DNA of 64,000 nucleotides, from assembly GCA_028874795.1 (NCBI GenBank), contig JAPPHT010000030.1, positions 1-64,000 of the forward strand. Direction: 5' to 3'. How positions within the stretch are numbered: the stretch's first letter is position 1; each line of letters starts with the position of its first letter. The stretch comes from Chloroflexota bacterium (GTDB taxonomy: Bacteria; Chloroflexota; Dehalococcoidia; Lucifugimonadales; Australimonadaceae). The position numbers and the translations under genes were made by a program. Below, piece by piece: positions 10,396 to 19,769 of the stretch. The notes below the pieces were generated by a model. It was not told the DNA's origin. It did no database searches and saw only the letters and a list, made by a program, of their open reading frames with translations.

Positions 10396-10671
10396 AGGTC
10401 AGTCTCCTTCCGAACGGTGGGCTTCCGCCTGGCGGCTGCCACCGTGGTCCGCCGCTCCGCAGTCCAGCCGGCCCGATCCGAGAGCCGGTGTTACTGTAGG
10501 CGACGGCCGCGGCAACAACAACCGCGGTCAACGCCGCCATCACCGCCGCCCAACCATCAGGCGGCCCGCGAAAGGGTACGCGCCCTTTACAAAGGTGGAC
10601 TCCGTGGCTATCGTCCAGTTGTCTTCGTGTCCGGGATCAGGACTTGCATCAGCCGGTTGTGGAGGTGGTTC

Positions 10672-11832
10672 ATGGAGCCTACGCTGAAAGTTGGACTGGC
10701 AGGCCTGGGCAGCGTTTCGCGAACGATCCTGTACAACATCCAGAACATCGAGAACGTGCAGCTTACGGCGGTCGCGGACGTCCGCCAGGAGCCGCTCGAA
10801 CGCGCCAGAGCGCAGTTCGGAGTCGAGACGTACGAGAGCGTCGAGGCGATGTGCGAAAGCTCGAACGTGGACGCCGTCTGGGTGTGCACGCCGAACCTCT
10901 TCCACACTGAGCACACCATCATCGCCGCAGAGCACGGGAAACACGTGATCTGCGAGAAGCCCATGGCCATCACGCTCGAACAGGCGCAGGAGATGGTCGA
11001 CGTGGTCGACCGCACCGGCATCCGGTACGTTCAGGGCCACTCCAAGATCTTCGACCCCCCCGTTCGCAGGATGCGGGAGATCGTCTCCAGCGGCGAGATC
11101 GGCCGCCTGATCCAGCTCAACAACTGGACGTACAAGCCGTGGGTCTCCGGCCAACCCCGCCTCGACACCGAGGTTGACTTCCGTATCGGCGGCGGCGCGC
11201 TCTACCGGCAGGGTCCTCACCAAACGGATGTCGTCCGAGGCATCGGCGGCGGCATGGTCAAGAGCGTGCGTGCGACGGTGGGCCGGCACAACCCGGACTT
11301 CCCGATGGCGGAAGGCAACTTCAGCGCATTCCTGGAGTTCGAGGACGGCGCTGTCGCCACCATGGCCTTCAACGGCTACGGCTATCTCGACATCACCGAG
11401 TTGACATGGGGTATCGGCGAAGGCGGCCAGATGCGCGCAGAGGGCCCCCGGCAGCACTTCACCGGCGCGGTGGAGACCGACGTGAAGTACGACTGGGCCA
11501 TGCGCGACGACCACCGGGAGCGGACGGAAGAGCGAACGAAACAGCCGTTCTACGGCCTCACCGTAGCGAGCTGCGAGGGAGGCGACATACGGCAGTCCCC
11601 GGATGGTCTCTACCTGTACGACCACGACGGCAGGAAGGAGGTACCCCTGCCGCCGAAGGGACACGGCCGCGGAGAGCTCATCGAGATGCGCAACGCCCTC
11701 ATGGAAGAGCGCGCGACCTTCCCGGACGCACGCTGGGGCATGGCGACGCTCGAAGTGATCCTGGCGATGCGCGAGTCGTCGGACACCGGCCGCGAGGTTA
11801 CGCTGTCACACCAGGTCCCCTGCCTGTACTGA
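10672..11832 (+). CDS. Gfo/Idh/MocA family oxidoreductase
   Basis: 'LKVGLAGLGSVSRTILYNI', 'AVWVCTPNLFHTEHTIIAAEHGKHVICEKPMA'; start trimmed from a longer spurious ORF. Confidence 0.92.
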   Translation: MEPTLKVGLAGLGSVSRTILYNIQNIENVQLTAVADVRQEPLERARAQFGVETYESVEAMCESSNVDAVWVCTPNLFHTEHTIIAAEHGKHVICEKPMAITLEQAQEMVDVVDRTGIRYVQGHSKIFDPPVRRMREIVSSGEIGRLIQLNNWTYKPWVSGQPRLDTEVDFRIGGGALYRQGPHQTDVVRGIGGGMVKSVRATVGRHNPDFPMAEGNFSAFLEFEDGAVATMAFNGYGYLDITELTWGIGEGGQMRAEGPRQHFTGAVETDVKYDWAMRDDHRERTEERTKQPFYGLTVASCEGGDIRQSPDGLYLYDHDGRKEVPLPPKGHGRGELIEMRNALMEERATFPDARWGMATLEVILAMRESSDTGREVTLSHQVPCLY

Positions 11833-11865
11833 GTCCCGCTGCGCCCAACGACGGCGAATCGGCGG

Positions 11866-12642
11866 CTATTCGTCGCCGGAAGCGGCAGACGGCACCCCGC
11901 CGGCGGCCTCCAGTTCGCGTATATGCCGGAGCCACTCGCCGCCTTCCGCGACCTCGACGACCCCGGACTCAACCGGAGCGCCCTCGCGCTCAGGGCCGTA
12001 GCGCCGGCGGTCGATGTCGGGGATGTCGGGCACGTCGCCGTACTGCCCGGAGAGCACCAACTGCCACGTGATCTCTGCAAGGTGCTCGAACCTGAGAGCG
12101 AGCTGGGTGGCGGCGCGGACGCTCCTTCCCGTGGTCACGACCCCGTGGCCCCTGAGCAGGACGAGGTTGCGGTCTCCCATGGCATCCAGCATCTCGAGGG
12201 CGAGTTCGCGGTTCGTGATGGTCTGCGTGACGCGGTCGTAGACGGGCACGCCGTCGAGGGCGATGCGAAGCGTGGGCGGCTGGTAGCCGCCGAACACCGG
12301 CCTGAACTCCACGCCGACGAGGCCGCACAGCAGGACGCTGTATGGATGGGCATGAACGACGGCCTGCGCGTCGGGGCGCGCCTTGTAGACCTCGCCGTGC
12401 AGGGGAAGCTCATGGGGGAGCCGGTACGTGCCGATGAGCGGCCCGTTCCCGTCGAAGTCCATGCGGCGCACGGATGGCGTGTCGGCGTAGGCAAGGCCCG
12501 CCTCGTTCTCGCCGCGGCACCGGAGGTACATCTCCCTGTCGTCTATCCGGGCGCTGACGTGCCCGGTCGAGCCAAGCTTCCTGCCGACGATCCGGCAAGC
12601 GGTGGCAACTTCCTGCCTCGGGTGTCCGTGATGCTCTGTCAT
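11866..12642 (-). CDS. Class II aldolase/adducin family protein
   Basis: 'GSTGHVSARI', 'AVVHAHPYSVLLCG', 'VLLRGHGVVTTGRSVRAA'; AGGAGGAGGCC directly upstream of the chosen ATG. Confidence 0.88.
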   Translation of the reverse strand: MTEHHGHPRQEVATACRIVGRKLGSTGHVSARIDDREMYLRCRGENEAGLAYADTPSVRRMDFDGNGPLIGTYRLPHELPLHGEVYKARPDAQAVVHAHPYSVLLCGLVGVEFRPVFGGYQPPTLRIALDGVPVYDRVTQTITNRELALEMLDAMGDRNLVLLRGHGVVTTGRSVRAATQLALRFEHLAEITWQLVLSGQYGDVPDIPDIDRRRYGPEREGAPVESGVVEVAEGGEWLRHIRELEAAGGVPSAASGDE

Positions 12643-12707
12643 GGCCTCCTCCTGTTCCTGCTCCATGGAACGGTCGCCGGACGGTCGGCGCCGGTTCGTC
12701 CCCGCGC

Positions 12708-13463
12708 CTAGTAGTTGCCGGCCTTGATGTTGCCGATGGCCTCAACCGCCGATTCGTACACGAACTGTCCAACGTTTGCGCGTCCTCTGAGTTCCCGTCC
12801 GATGTCCTCGGCCCGCGGAGCGAAGCCCGTGATCCTGCCGTCCGCTTCGGGCGTCGCCTGGCCGCCGATGACGGGGATGCGCAGCGCGCTGCTGACCTCG
12901 CCGTAGATCTCGGGAGTGACGTTGGTCATGTCGATCATCGCGGCGCCCGCGTCCTGGATGCGGAGCGCCCACTTGAGGACGTGGTCACGGACCTCGGGCC
13001 CCGTCCGTATGCCGCGTTCCGCTCCCTGGGTCGGATAGCCGATCTGCGGGAAGACGGAGAGGCCGACGTTCACCACCGCTTCGACCTCGTCGAAGAGCTC
13101 CTCTTCCTTGGTGCGGATGTCGATCTTGGTCATGTCGGCGCCCACGTCCTTGAAGCGCCGGGCCGCCTCCGCCACCGCCTTCGCGCCAGCCCTGCTGGGG
13201 GTCATCGGCATGTCTATGCTGACGAGCGCCCGCTCGCTGGCCTTCACCACGGCCTGGGCAAAGGGCATCATGTCGTCGACGGTGCAGTCTTCCACGTCCG
13301 GCTGACCCAGGATGTTCCTGCCCAGGCTGTCGCCCACGGTCAGCACGTCGGCGCCCGCCAGATCGGCGATGCGGGCCATCTGGTAGTGGTACACGATGAT
13401 GGCGACGACTTTCTCACCACGCCCCTTTATCTCCTGGAGGTCACTCACCGTAAGCTTCGCCAT
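12708..13463 (-). CDS. PanB-like (3-methyl-2-oxobutanoate hydroxymethyltransferase superfamily) protein
   Basis: 'ADVLTVGDSLGRNILGQPD', 'VSIDMPMTPSRAGAK'; PanB-like but with changed acidic residues. Confidence 0.6.
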   Translation of the reverse strand: MAKLTVSDLQEIKGRGEKVVAIIVYHYQMARIADLAGADVLTVGDSLGRNILGQPDVEDCTVDDMMPFAQAVVKASERALVSIDMPMTPSRAGAKAVAEAARRFKDVGADMTKIDIRTKEEELFDEVEAVVNVGLSVFPQIGYPTQGAERGIRTGPEVRDHVLKWALRIQDAGAAMIDMTNVTPEIYGEVSSALRIPVIGGQATPEADGRITGFAPRAEDIGRELRGRANVGQFVYESAVEAIGNIKAGNY

Positions 13464-13623
13464 GGTCCCCTCCTTCAATCATGTTGGTTGTGTGTTATCA
13501 CAGAACAGCGAACGTGAACACTCAAGCCGGTGATACATTGGGCCGGACCGAAATCGCGTCTGACGAGACAGAACGTGCCCACGACGGTCAGGAGCTGGGA
13601 GACGCAACGATGGCTGGGGAGTC

Positions 13624-14256
13624 ATGAAGAGGATGGCAACAACCTGGTGGGGGCTCGTTCCGCTCCTGCTGGGCTGGGGGCTCGCATGGGCATTCCTCTG
13701 GAACGCCATCCTTCTCGACGCCCTCTATGTCGGGTCGAACGACGCGGTCACCTCCTTCATCGAACCTCCGAGCGACGCCTGGGGAGCCTGGATAGCGGCA
13801 GGCGCCGGGGTCGCCATCGGGATCGTCGGCGTGTTCTGCCTGTCCATGGCGAACCGCTTCACGTACGAGTCTCCCGCGTGCGTTCGTGTGTGGCAGATCA
13901 TGGGGATACTCATCATGGCCACCGGGCTGCTGGTCCCCATCCTGTTTCCATCGGCAACCAGCATCGTTGTCGACCGGGACCGGGGACTCGTTGAGGTCCA
14001 ACAGAGATGGCTCTACGCCTCTGAGGCGGAGTCGATCGCGTTCGAGGAGGTCGAGAGGCTGGAGCTGAGCTTGATCAGGAGAGAGGTTGGAGACGTAACG
14101 CAGCCCGGCTGCCTCATCAACACGACGCTGAGCCTCGTCCGACCCAACCGCACGTATCTGGAACTGCCGGACGGCTTTCCTCACGAAGAGATGGCGGGGA
14201 GCATGTCTGACGCGATCGGCGCTCCGATGGAGTCCTACGTCGTGAACGAGTGCTGA
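13624..14256 (+). CDS. Hypothetical membrane protein
   Basis: 210 aa with hydrophobic helices ('WWGLVPLLLGWGLAWAFLW', 'IMGILIMATGLLVPILF'); no family recognised. Confidence 0.55.
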   Translation: MKRMATTWWGLVPLLLGWGLAWAFLWNAILLDALYVGSNDAVTSFIEPPSDAWGAWIAAGAGVAIGIVGVFCLSMANRFTYESPACVRVWQIMGILIMATGLLVPILFPSATSIVVDRDRGLVEVQQRWLYASEAESIAFEEVERLELSLIRREVGDVTQPGCLINTTLSLVRPNRTYLELPDGFPHEEMAGSMSDAIGAPMESYVVNEC

Positions 14257-14276
14257 CCGGACAGGCCTGCACCCGC

Positions 14277-15245
14277 CTATGCCCAGTAGGCAAGCCCTAC
14301 GGCGACCCCGGTACCCGCTTCGGAGCGGTAGCACGGGATGTAGTCGATCAGGGTCATGGGCCGCGGCCCCATGGCGGCAGAGAGGGCGACCCAGTTCAGT
14401 ATCTCGGCCGTGCCGTTCGCCCGGTTGAGGCGATCCCTGGGGAGCGCGCATAAGGTGGCGGTGTCCCGCTTCTCGAGGGCAGTCACGACCTGGCGGTCGA
14501 GCTCCTCGTCGATGATCTGGTGGCTGAGTCCGCCGGAGGCCACGATGGCGACGCGCACGTCCGAGTCCCACTCCTCGATGGCCCGCCGCACCGCCTCCCC
14601 CAGCGCGTAGCACCTCGCGGGCGTGGCCTGGTTGGGAAGATACCGGCTGATCACGAAGGGCACGATGGGCGTGCTGCGGTCCAGCTCATAGTCCTTGTAG
14701 AGGTCGGTGTAAGGATGTGCGCCGACAGCTTCGCCGGGCTCCGTTTCGTACAGACACGCCACGTCGATGTCCTGGGCGATGAGGCCGGTCATGAGCTGGT
14801 CGGCCAGCTCCGGCATCGGCGTGTACCGGGCAGCCTCATCGATGGCTCCGGGCTGTTCCACCGATTCGGCCTGCCGGCGTCCGCCCGTTTCGTGGCCTGA
14901 ACGCCTGATCTGTGACGAGCCATGGGCGAGGAATATCCCGAACACCGGGTTGAAGCGGCTGCCCGACGGCACTCCGTGCGGGTTGCTGAGGAGGAGATAG
15001 ACGTCCGGCGACGCCTGCCTCATCACTTCCTTCACGGCTTCCTTCCCGCGGATAACGGCTTCGCCCCGGTCGTGGATCTTCTCCGGGGTCAACTCCTTCT
15101 CGATCCCCGGTTTTACTTCTTTCAGCAGCTCGTCGTAGTTCATGCGCGGATTGGTCCTGTCCCCGCGCCCCCGCTCGAGCCACTCGTTCGACGGCCAGTC
15201 CAGCATCCCATGGGACGTGCCGATCCCCAGCACGATCTCAGCCAT
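14277..15245 (-). CDS. LigB-type extradiol ring-cleavage dioxygenase
   Basis: 'EIVLGIGTSHGMLDW', 'VRVAIVASGGLSHQIIDEELDR'; class III extradiol dioxygenase (PF02900-like). Confidence 0.85.
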   Translation of the reverse strand: MAEIVLGIGTSHGMLDWPSNEWLERGRGDRTNPRMNYDELLKEVKPGIEKELTPEKIHDRGEAVIRGKEAVKEVMRQASPDVYLLLSNPHGVPSGSRFNPVFGIFLAHGSSQIRRSGHETGGRRQAESVEQPGAIDEAARYTPMPELADQLMTGLIAQDIDVACLYETEPGEAVGAHPYTDLYKDYELDRSTPIVPFVISRYLPNQATPARCYALGEAVRRAIEEWDSDVRVAIVASGGLSHQIIDEELDRQVVTALEKRDTATLCALPRDRLNRANGTAEILNWVALSAAMGPRPMTLIDYIPCYRSEAGTGVAVGLAYWA

Positions 15246-15274
15246 CGCCGTTTCTCCCTTCCAACGCCGCCCAA

Positions 15275-16405
15275 CTAGTCTCCGTCGTCGTCGTCACCTT
15301 CCCATCTGTAGTCCGCATCGAGGTAGGCCTCGTCGGGCATGAGGCTCTTGAGTCCTCGCTTCCCGAGCTCCTCCTCGAACGTCTGCCGGATCCACGGGTC
15401 CTCGTCCGGGTACTCGATCTGGTTCGCGGGATCGGGCCGGTCGCGACTCGGCCGCGTGTGGCGCGGAGCGTGGAAGGCCAGGTACCGCACCGGGCCCTCA
15501 CTCGGGTTGAAGTGCTGGTGGAACCAGAGGTTGGGAGGCACGAAGACGCTGGCCTCGTTCCACTCTAGGTAGACCTTCTCCCTGCCCTCCGGCCACATGA
15601 TGGAGTAGCCCTCGCCGACCGGAATGATGATGAACACGCCCGGCCCGTGCCGGTGGGCCTTCTTGTACGTCCCAGGCGGGAAGGTCGCCATGTGGCACCA
15701 GATGGGCGAGTCCGGGAACTGCATCGACACCGACTTGGCGCTGGCGCCGCGCGTCTTCTGCGCCGCGAGCTTGTCCCACACCCGCATGTCAGGGAAGAAG
15801 TTCCCATACCACACGTTCCGCATGCCGCTGGCGCCCGGAACGGCGCTCGTGCGGGCCTCCGCGTAGAAGTCATCCGGCAGCGGGCGCCGCGACGTGTACG
15901 GGTTGTCGAAGAAGAACTCGGGGTCAGGGTTCAGGTCCATGGCTGCGGGAAGGTAGTTGTAGTGGAGAAGGAGGGCGCGGTCCGTGCCGGTCGTATTCGC
16001 CAGCTGGTATGAGCACCCCCGGGGCAGCATGAAGAGGCTGTACTTGTTCCATTCAAAGGTGTGCGGCTGAGCGTTCTCTCCCAGCCAGACGTTCGCCAGC
16101 CCCCTGCCCTCGATGACATAGACGGCTTCGTCGAGCGCGAACTTCATCGGGGGAAGCGTCTGACCGGGTGCGATCTCCGTGATGCGCGCCTCCGAGACGC
16201 CCTCCTGACCGGCGAGCTCCAGGAACGCTGCTCGACACTCACGCTCGGCCCACGTTCCGAGCTCTATATCGCGAAGGTCGCCGATGTAGTAGCCCTTGTG
16301 GACAGGCACCCCCGTGCCGCTCAACCACTGACTGTATGCGGTCGGCGGCCGGCCGCTTCGCACCTGTTCCTCGCCCTCAGCTCTCTCTCTACTCACTTGC
16401 TGCAT
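15275..16405 (-). CDS. Cupin-domain (bicupin-like) protein
   Basis: two cupin-like segments: 'FALDEAVYVIEGRGLANVWL' and 'HRHGPGVFIIIPVGEGYSIMWPEG'; alternative GTG start at 16444. Confidence 0.75.
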   Translation of the reverse strand: MQQVSRERAEGEEQVRSGRPPTAYSQWLSGTGVPVHKGYYIGDLRDIELGTWAERECRAAFLELAGQEGVSEARITEIAPGQTLPPMKFALDEAVYVIEGRGLANVWLGENAQPHTFEWNKYSLFMLPRGCSYQLANTTGTDRALLLHYNYLPAAMDLNPDPEFFFDNPYTSRRPLPDDFYAEARTSAVPGASGMRNVWYGNFFPDMRVWDKLAAQKTRGASAKSVSMQFPDSPIWCHMATFPPGTYKKAHRHGPGVFIIIPVGEGYSIMWPEGREKVYLEWNEASVFVPPNLWFHQHFNPSEGPVRYLAFHAPRHTRPSRDRPDPANQIEYPDEDPWIRQTFEEELGKRGLKSLMPDEAYLDADYRWEGDDDDGD

Positions 16406-16440
16406 GGTTCCCTCCCTTGCGGCCCTCTCGCCGCCGCGGC

Positions 16441-18201
16441 TCACGCCCTGTCACGGTGGCTTACGCCAAGCTTCAGTCCGAACGCACGGGCGACCAGCGC
16501 AACGCCCACCGTAAGCGCCATGATGATGAGGCTCACGATGGCGGCCGCCTCTCTGCGGCTTCCCTGGTCTCCCGACCCCCACTCAAGTCCAAGGATGGAC
16601 AGCGTTATCGTGTCCCTGGAAGCGAGCAGGATGATGCTCGCGGTCGTCGACGCCGCGGTTACGAAGTTCAACGTCCCGATGAGCAGCATCGTCGGCATGA
16701 TCACCGGCAACACGATCCGGAAGTACGTTCGCGTCCAACCGGCCCCGCCGACGCGGGCTGCCTCTTCCATATCCTTCCCCAATTGCACGAGCACACCCTT
16801 GAACACATTGGTCCCGGTGGTGTTGCCCTGTATCAGCACGACGATAATCAGGGCCCAGATCGTTCCGTAGAGGAACGACAAGCCCGGCGTATCGAGGAAC
16901 ATGATGAGCAGGCCAAGCCCCGAGATGATGCCGGGGATCCCCGCCGAACCCCAGATGATGACGTCCAGTATCCACCTGCCCGCCAACCGCGTTCGGACGA
17001 TCATATAGGCGATGAGCGAAAAGATCAGAGGACTGCCGACGCCCGACACGACGGCCAGTACCAGCGTCGTTTGCGTTGCGGTCAGAAAGCGCGTGTCAGT
17101 GAAGACGAATTCCCAATGGGCAGTCGTCCAGAGCGGTTTCGCAGCAAAGATGCCTGACAGCGTCATGAAACTGCCCACCACCAGGATGATGGCCGGGACT
17201 ATGGTCATGAACGCCAGCAGGACGATGAGCCCGGTGACGATGGGGACCTTCCACGGCCCGAGGTCGATCAGCCCCGGCCGGAAACTCCCGACGACGGTGG
17301 TGTAGTGACGCCGCGATATGATCCACCGCTGGAACGGGATGATGAACGCGATGATGGCAAGGGTCACGCTCGCCAGCACGATGGCATCGCCGTAGTTGGG
17401 GAAGCCCGTGGGCGTCGAGATGAGGTTGTAGATGAGCGTGGAGTAGACGAAGAACTGGAACGGCCTTCCCAGCAGGTACTCGGTCTCGAACCCGCTGAAG
17501 ATGCGGACGAGCTGCAGGGCGAGTATCAGCACGATGGGCGACACCATCACCGGCACGGTAACCCTCAGCATGGTGCCGACCTTGCTGGCGCCGGAGACCC
17601 GCGCCGCCTCTTCCAGCGCCGCGTCCATGTTCCTGAACGCGGGCGTCAGCAGCATCACCTTGAAGGCGATGCCATCGCCCATGAGCTTGACCCAGATGAT
17701 GCCCGGTATGCTGAAGACGTTGAACGGCCCCTCGTCGATGAACGGCAAGGCTTTCAACGCAGTGTTGAGCATCCCGACGTCGGGGTCGGCGAGGAGTATC
17801 CACCCGATGGTGGTGGAGAGTTGCGGGAACATGTAGGCGATCCAGAACCCGAACTCGAGGCTGTTGCTGAACGGGATGCGGGTCCTGGCCAGCACCAGGG
17901 AGATGGAGATCGCGATCGGAAAGCTGATCCCGGCGACGAGGAACCAGATGAGGAACGAGTTGAAGAGGGCTTCGAATACGAGGGGGTTGTCCCACGCCGT
18001 CGTCCAGTTCTCCAACCCCCACACGGGCGCGCCGATCAACACGTCTTCAACCGTGTTGAAGCTCATGATGAGGATGATGACGACCGGGTAGATCAGGTAG
18101 AAGCCCAGGATCAGGATCGTCATGGCCATGATGAACGATCCCGTCCCGGACCCCCGGAATACGGCCGGGAGTCTTGCTCTGACCTGGGTGAGTTGAGCCA
18201 T
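16441..18201 (-). CDS. Fbp-type ABC transporter permease, two fused permease domains
   Basis: 586 aa; two EAA-loop motifs ('ALEEAARVSGASKVGTMLRVTVPV', 'DMEEAARVGGAGWTRTYFRIVLPV'). Confidence 0.9.
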   Translation of the reverse strand: MAQLTQVRARLPAVFRGSGTGSFIMAMTILILGFYLIYPVVIILIMSFNTVEDVLIGAPVWGLENWTTAWDNPLVFEALFNSFLIWFLVAGISFPIAISISLVLARTRIPFSNSLEFGFWIAYMFPQLSTTIGWILLADPDVGMLNTALKALPFIDEGPFNVFSIPGIIWVKLMGDGIAFKVMLLTPAFRNMDAALEEAARVSGASKVGTMLRVTVPVMVSPIVLILALQLVRIFSGFETEYLLGRPFQFFVYSTLIYNLISTPTGFPNYGDAIVLASVTLAIIAFIIPFQRWIISRRHYTTVVGSFRPGLIDLGPWKVPIVTGLIVLLAFMTIVPAIILVVGSFMTLSGIFAAKPLWTTAHWEFVFTDTRFLTATQTTLVLAVVSGVGSPLIFSLIAYMIVRTRLAGRWILDVIIWGSAGIPGIISGLGLLIMFLDTPGLSFLYGTIWALIIVVLIQGNTTGTNVFKGVLVQLGKDMEEAARVGGAGWTRTYFRIVLPVIMPTMLLIGTLNFVTAASTTASIILLASRDTITLSILGLEWGSGDQGSRREAAAIVSLIIMALTVGVALVARAFGLKLGVSHRDRA

Positions 18202-18342
18202 GCTCCCTTCTCTGCCGGGGCTGTCGCCCTACCCTCGCTGAGCGGCGGGTCGCCTTGAAACCACGCTCGGGTCTATCCGTCTCACGTAAGACGCGAACCG
18301 CGCCGGCCGAATGGCCCGTGCATCTCCGCCGACGAGTAGTTC

Positions 18343-18374
18343 GGGCGGGCGAAGCCGCATGGCTCCGCCCGCCC
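18343..18374 (-). terminator. GC-rich hairpin downstream of the solute-binding protein gene
   Basis: gggcgggcgaagcc-gcat-ggctccgcccgccc, 14-bp stem with one mismatch. Confidence 0.65.
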
Positions 18375-18392
18375 TTAGCTGCTGAGAGTCGA

Positions 18393-19730
18393 CTAGAAGG
18401 TTATCCCCAGCCTCTCCATCAACTGCTGTCCGAACTGCAGGGAGTCGTCAAGGTCCTGCTGGTATTCCACCCCCGGAGCCAGCGGCTGACCGATCTCCTC
18501 GATCCCGCCACTCATCCCGATGTTGTCCCAGACCCTGTCACGGATCTGGCCCTGCGGGATGTCGTTCCGCAGGGACGGGTTGCTGTAGTCGCCGTCGTAC
18601 ATGGTCTGTATGGCGGTCTGCCCTTCCCGCGTGAGCAGCCAGTTGTGGAACAGCTTCGCTGCATTCGGGTTCGCGGGGCTGGTTGGTACTCCGACCATGC
18701 GGGCTCCGCCTCCCGCGATGTCAGGCAGCAGTCCACCCTCCAACAACCGTTCGTCCGGGACGAGATACGCCCACGGCAGGCCTGCGTCGATGACGTCGTC
18801 CGTGCTCCCGGATGCTGCGATCGACATGTCCCACTTGCCCTGCGCCATGCCGTCGACCAGCCGGCGGTCGCCCTCCTGCAGCAGGTTCCCCGCCGCAGAG
18901 TAGGTTGTGAGCAACTCCTCCAGGAACTCGGGCCCCATGATCCGCCACAGCCGCACTCTTCGACCGGTCGAGGCGGCGATGAAGAAGTTGTCCATCACGG
19001 TGCGCTCGACGATCTCCGGGCGCAGCAGGTCGCGGTAGGACTGGATGCTGTCCAGCGTCTCCTGGCTCACGGTCGTGGTGTTGTAGGCGATGGGGGAGAC
19101 CTCAGTGACCTGGAACTGCCAACGAAGGCCGGTCATGCCGGAATTGCCGTCGGCGTCCGTGTAGTCCTCGGGGAGCGCCCAGAAGAACTGGCCGAACCGC
19201 TGCTTGCTGACATCCAACGCGTCCGGGTGGATCAGCAGCTCTTCGATATGGGCATAGGCTTCCCAGGTGCCCGCATCCCCGAGCCTCCTGAACGTGCCTC
19301 CTCCGCGGTTGTAGGCGTCTGCCGCAAAGACGCCGCGTTGACGCTCTGCAAGCAGCCGCTCGGCCGACTGTCTGCCGCTGGCCGGGCCCTCAATGATGTT
19401 GATCCCGAACTGCTCACCGAAGTGGAGTACGCCCGGCCGGTAGTCCTGCCAGGCGCCGATGAAGACGAGTTCGCCTTCCTCCTGCGCCGCGGCGATCAGG
19501 GCGTCCCACTCTTCCTGGAAGGCAGCCATGGCGTCCGGAGTAGGCGTCGCCGTTGGCTCCGGCGCCGGCATCGCGGTTGCGCCGGGTGCAGGCGTCGCAG
19601 TCGGCTCAGGCACCGGCGTCGGGGTCGGCGTGGGCACCGGGGTCGGCGTCGGGTCCGCCCCGCATGCGACCGCGAAGGCCGTCAGCCCTGCGAGTAAGGC
19701 GGTGATGAGTGACCATCTGGCTATCTTCAT
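18393..19730 (-). CDS. Extracellular solute-binding lipoprotein (Fe(III)/FbpA-like)
   Basis: signal peptide and lipobox 'LTAFAVACGADPTPTPVPTPTPTP', low-complexity linker, then SBP body; directly upstream of the permease. Confidence 0.88.
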   Translation of the reverse strand: MKIARWSLITALLAGLTAFAVACGADPTPTPVPTPTPTPVPEPTATPAPGATAMPAPEPTATPTPDAMAAFQEEWDALIAAAQEEGELVFIGAWQDYRPGVLHFGEQFGINIIEGPASGRQSAERLLAERQRGVFAADAYNRGGGTFRRLGDAGTWEAYAHIEELLIHPDALDVSKQRFGQFFWALPEDYTDADGNSGMTGLRWQFQVTEVSPIAYNTTTVSQETLDSIQSYRDLLRPEIVERTVMDNFFIAASTGRRVRLWRIMGPEFLEELLTTYSAAGNLLQEGDRRLVDGMAQGKWDMSIAASGSTDDVIDAGLPWAYLVPDERLLEGGLLPDIAGGGARMVGVPTSPANPNAAKLFHNWLLTREGQTAIQTMYDGDYSNPSLRNDIPQGQIRDRVWDNIGMSGGIEEIGQPLAPGVEYQQDLDDSLQFGQQLMERLGITF

Positions 19731-19769
19731 GAGTGCACCTCCCTGCACGATGGCTGCGCGGCGGGTATA

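Noticed and set aside
8560-10671. N-terminal 700 aa of the 1090-aa plus-strand ORF (8560-11832)
   Set aside because: Antisense to well-supported amidohydrolase and CoA-transferase genes; high-GC spurious ORF. Only the Gfo/Idh/MocA part from 10672 is real.
112-18374. Shared GCAT loop in the two GC-rich terminators (112-137 and 18343-18374) as a dispersed repeat family
   Set aside because: Only two instances with different stems; probably coincidence.
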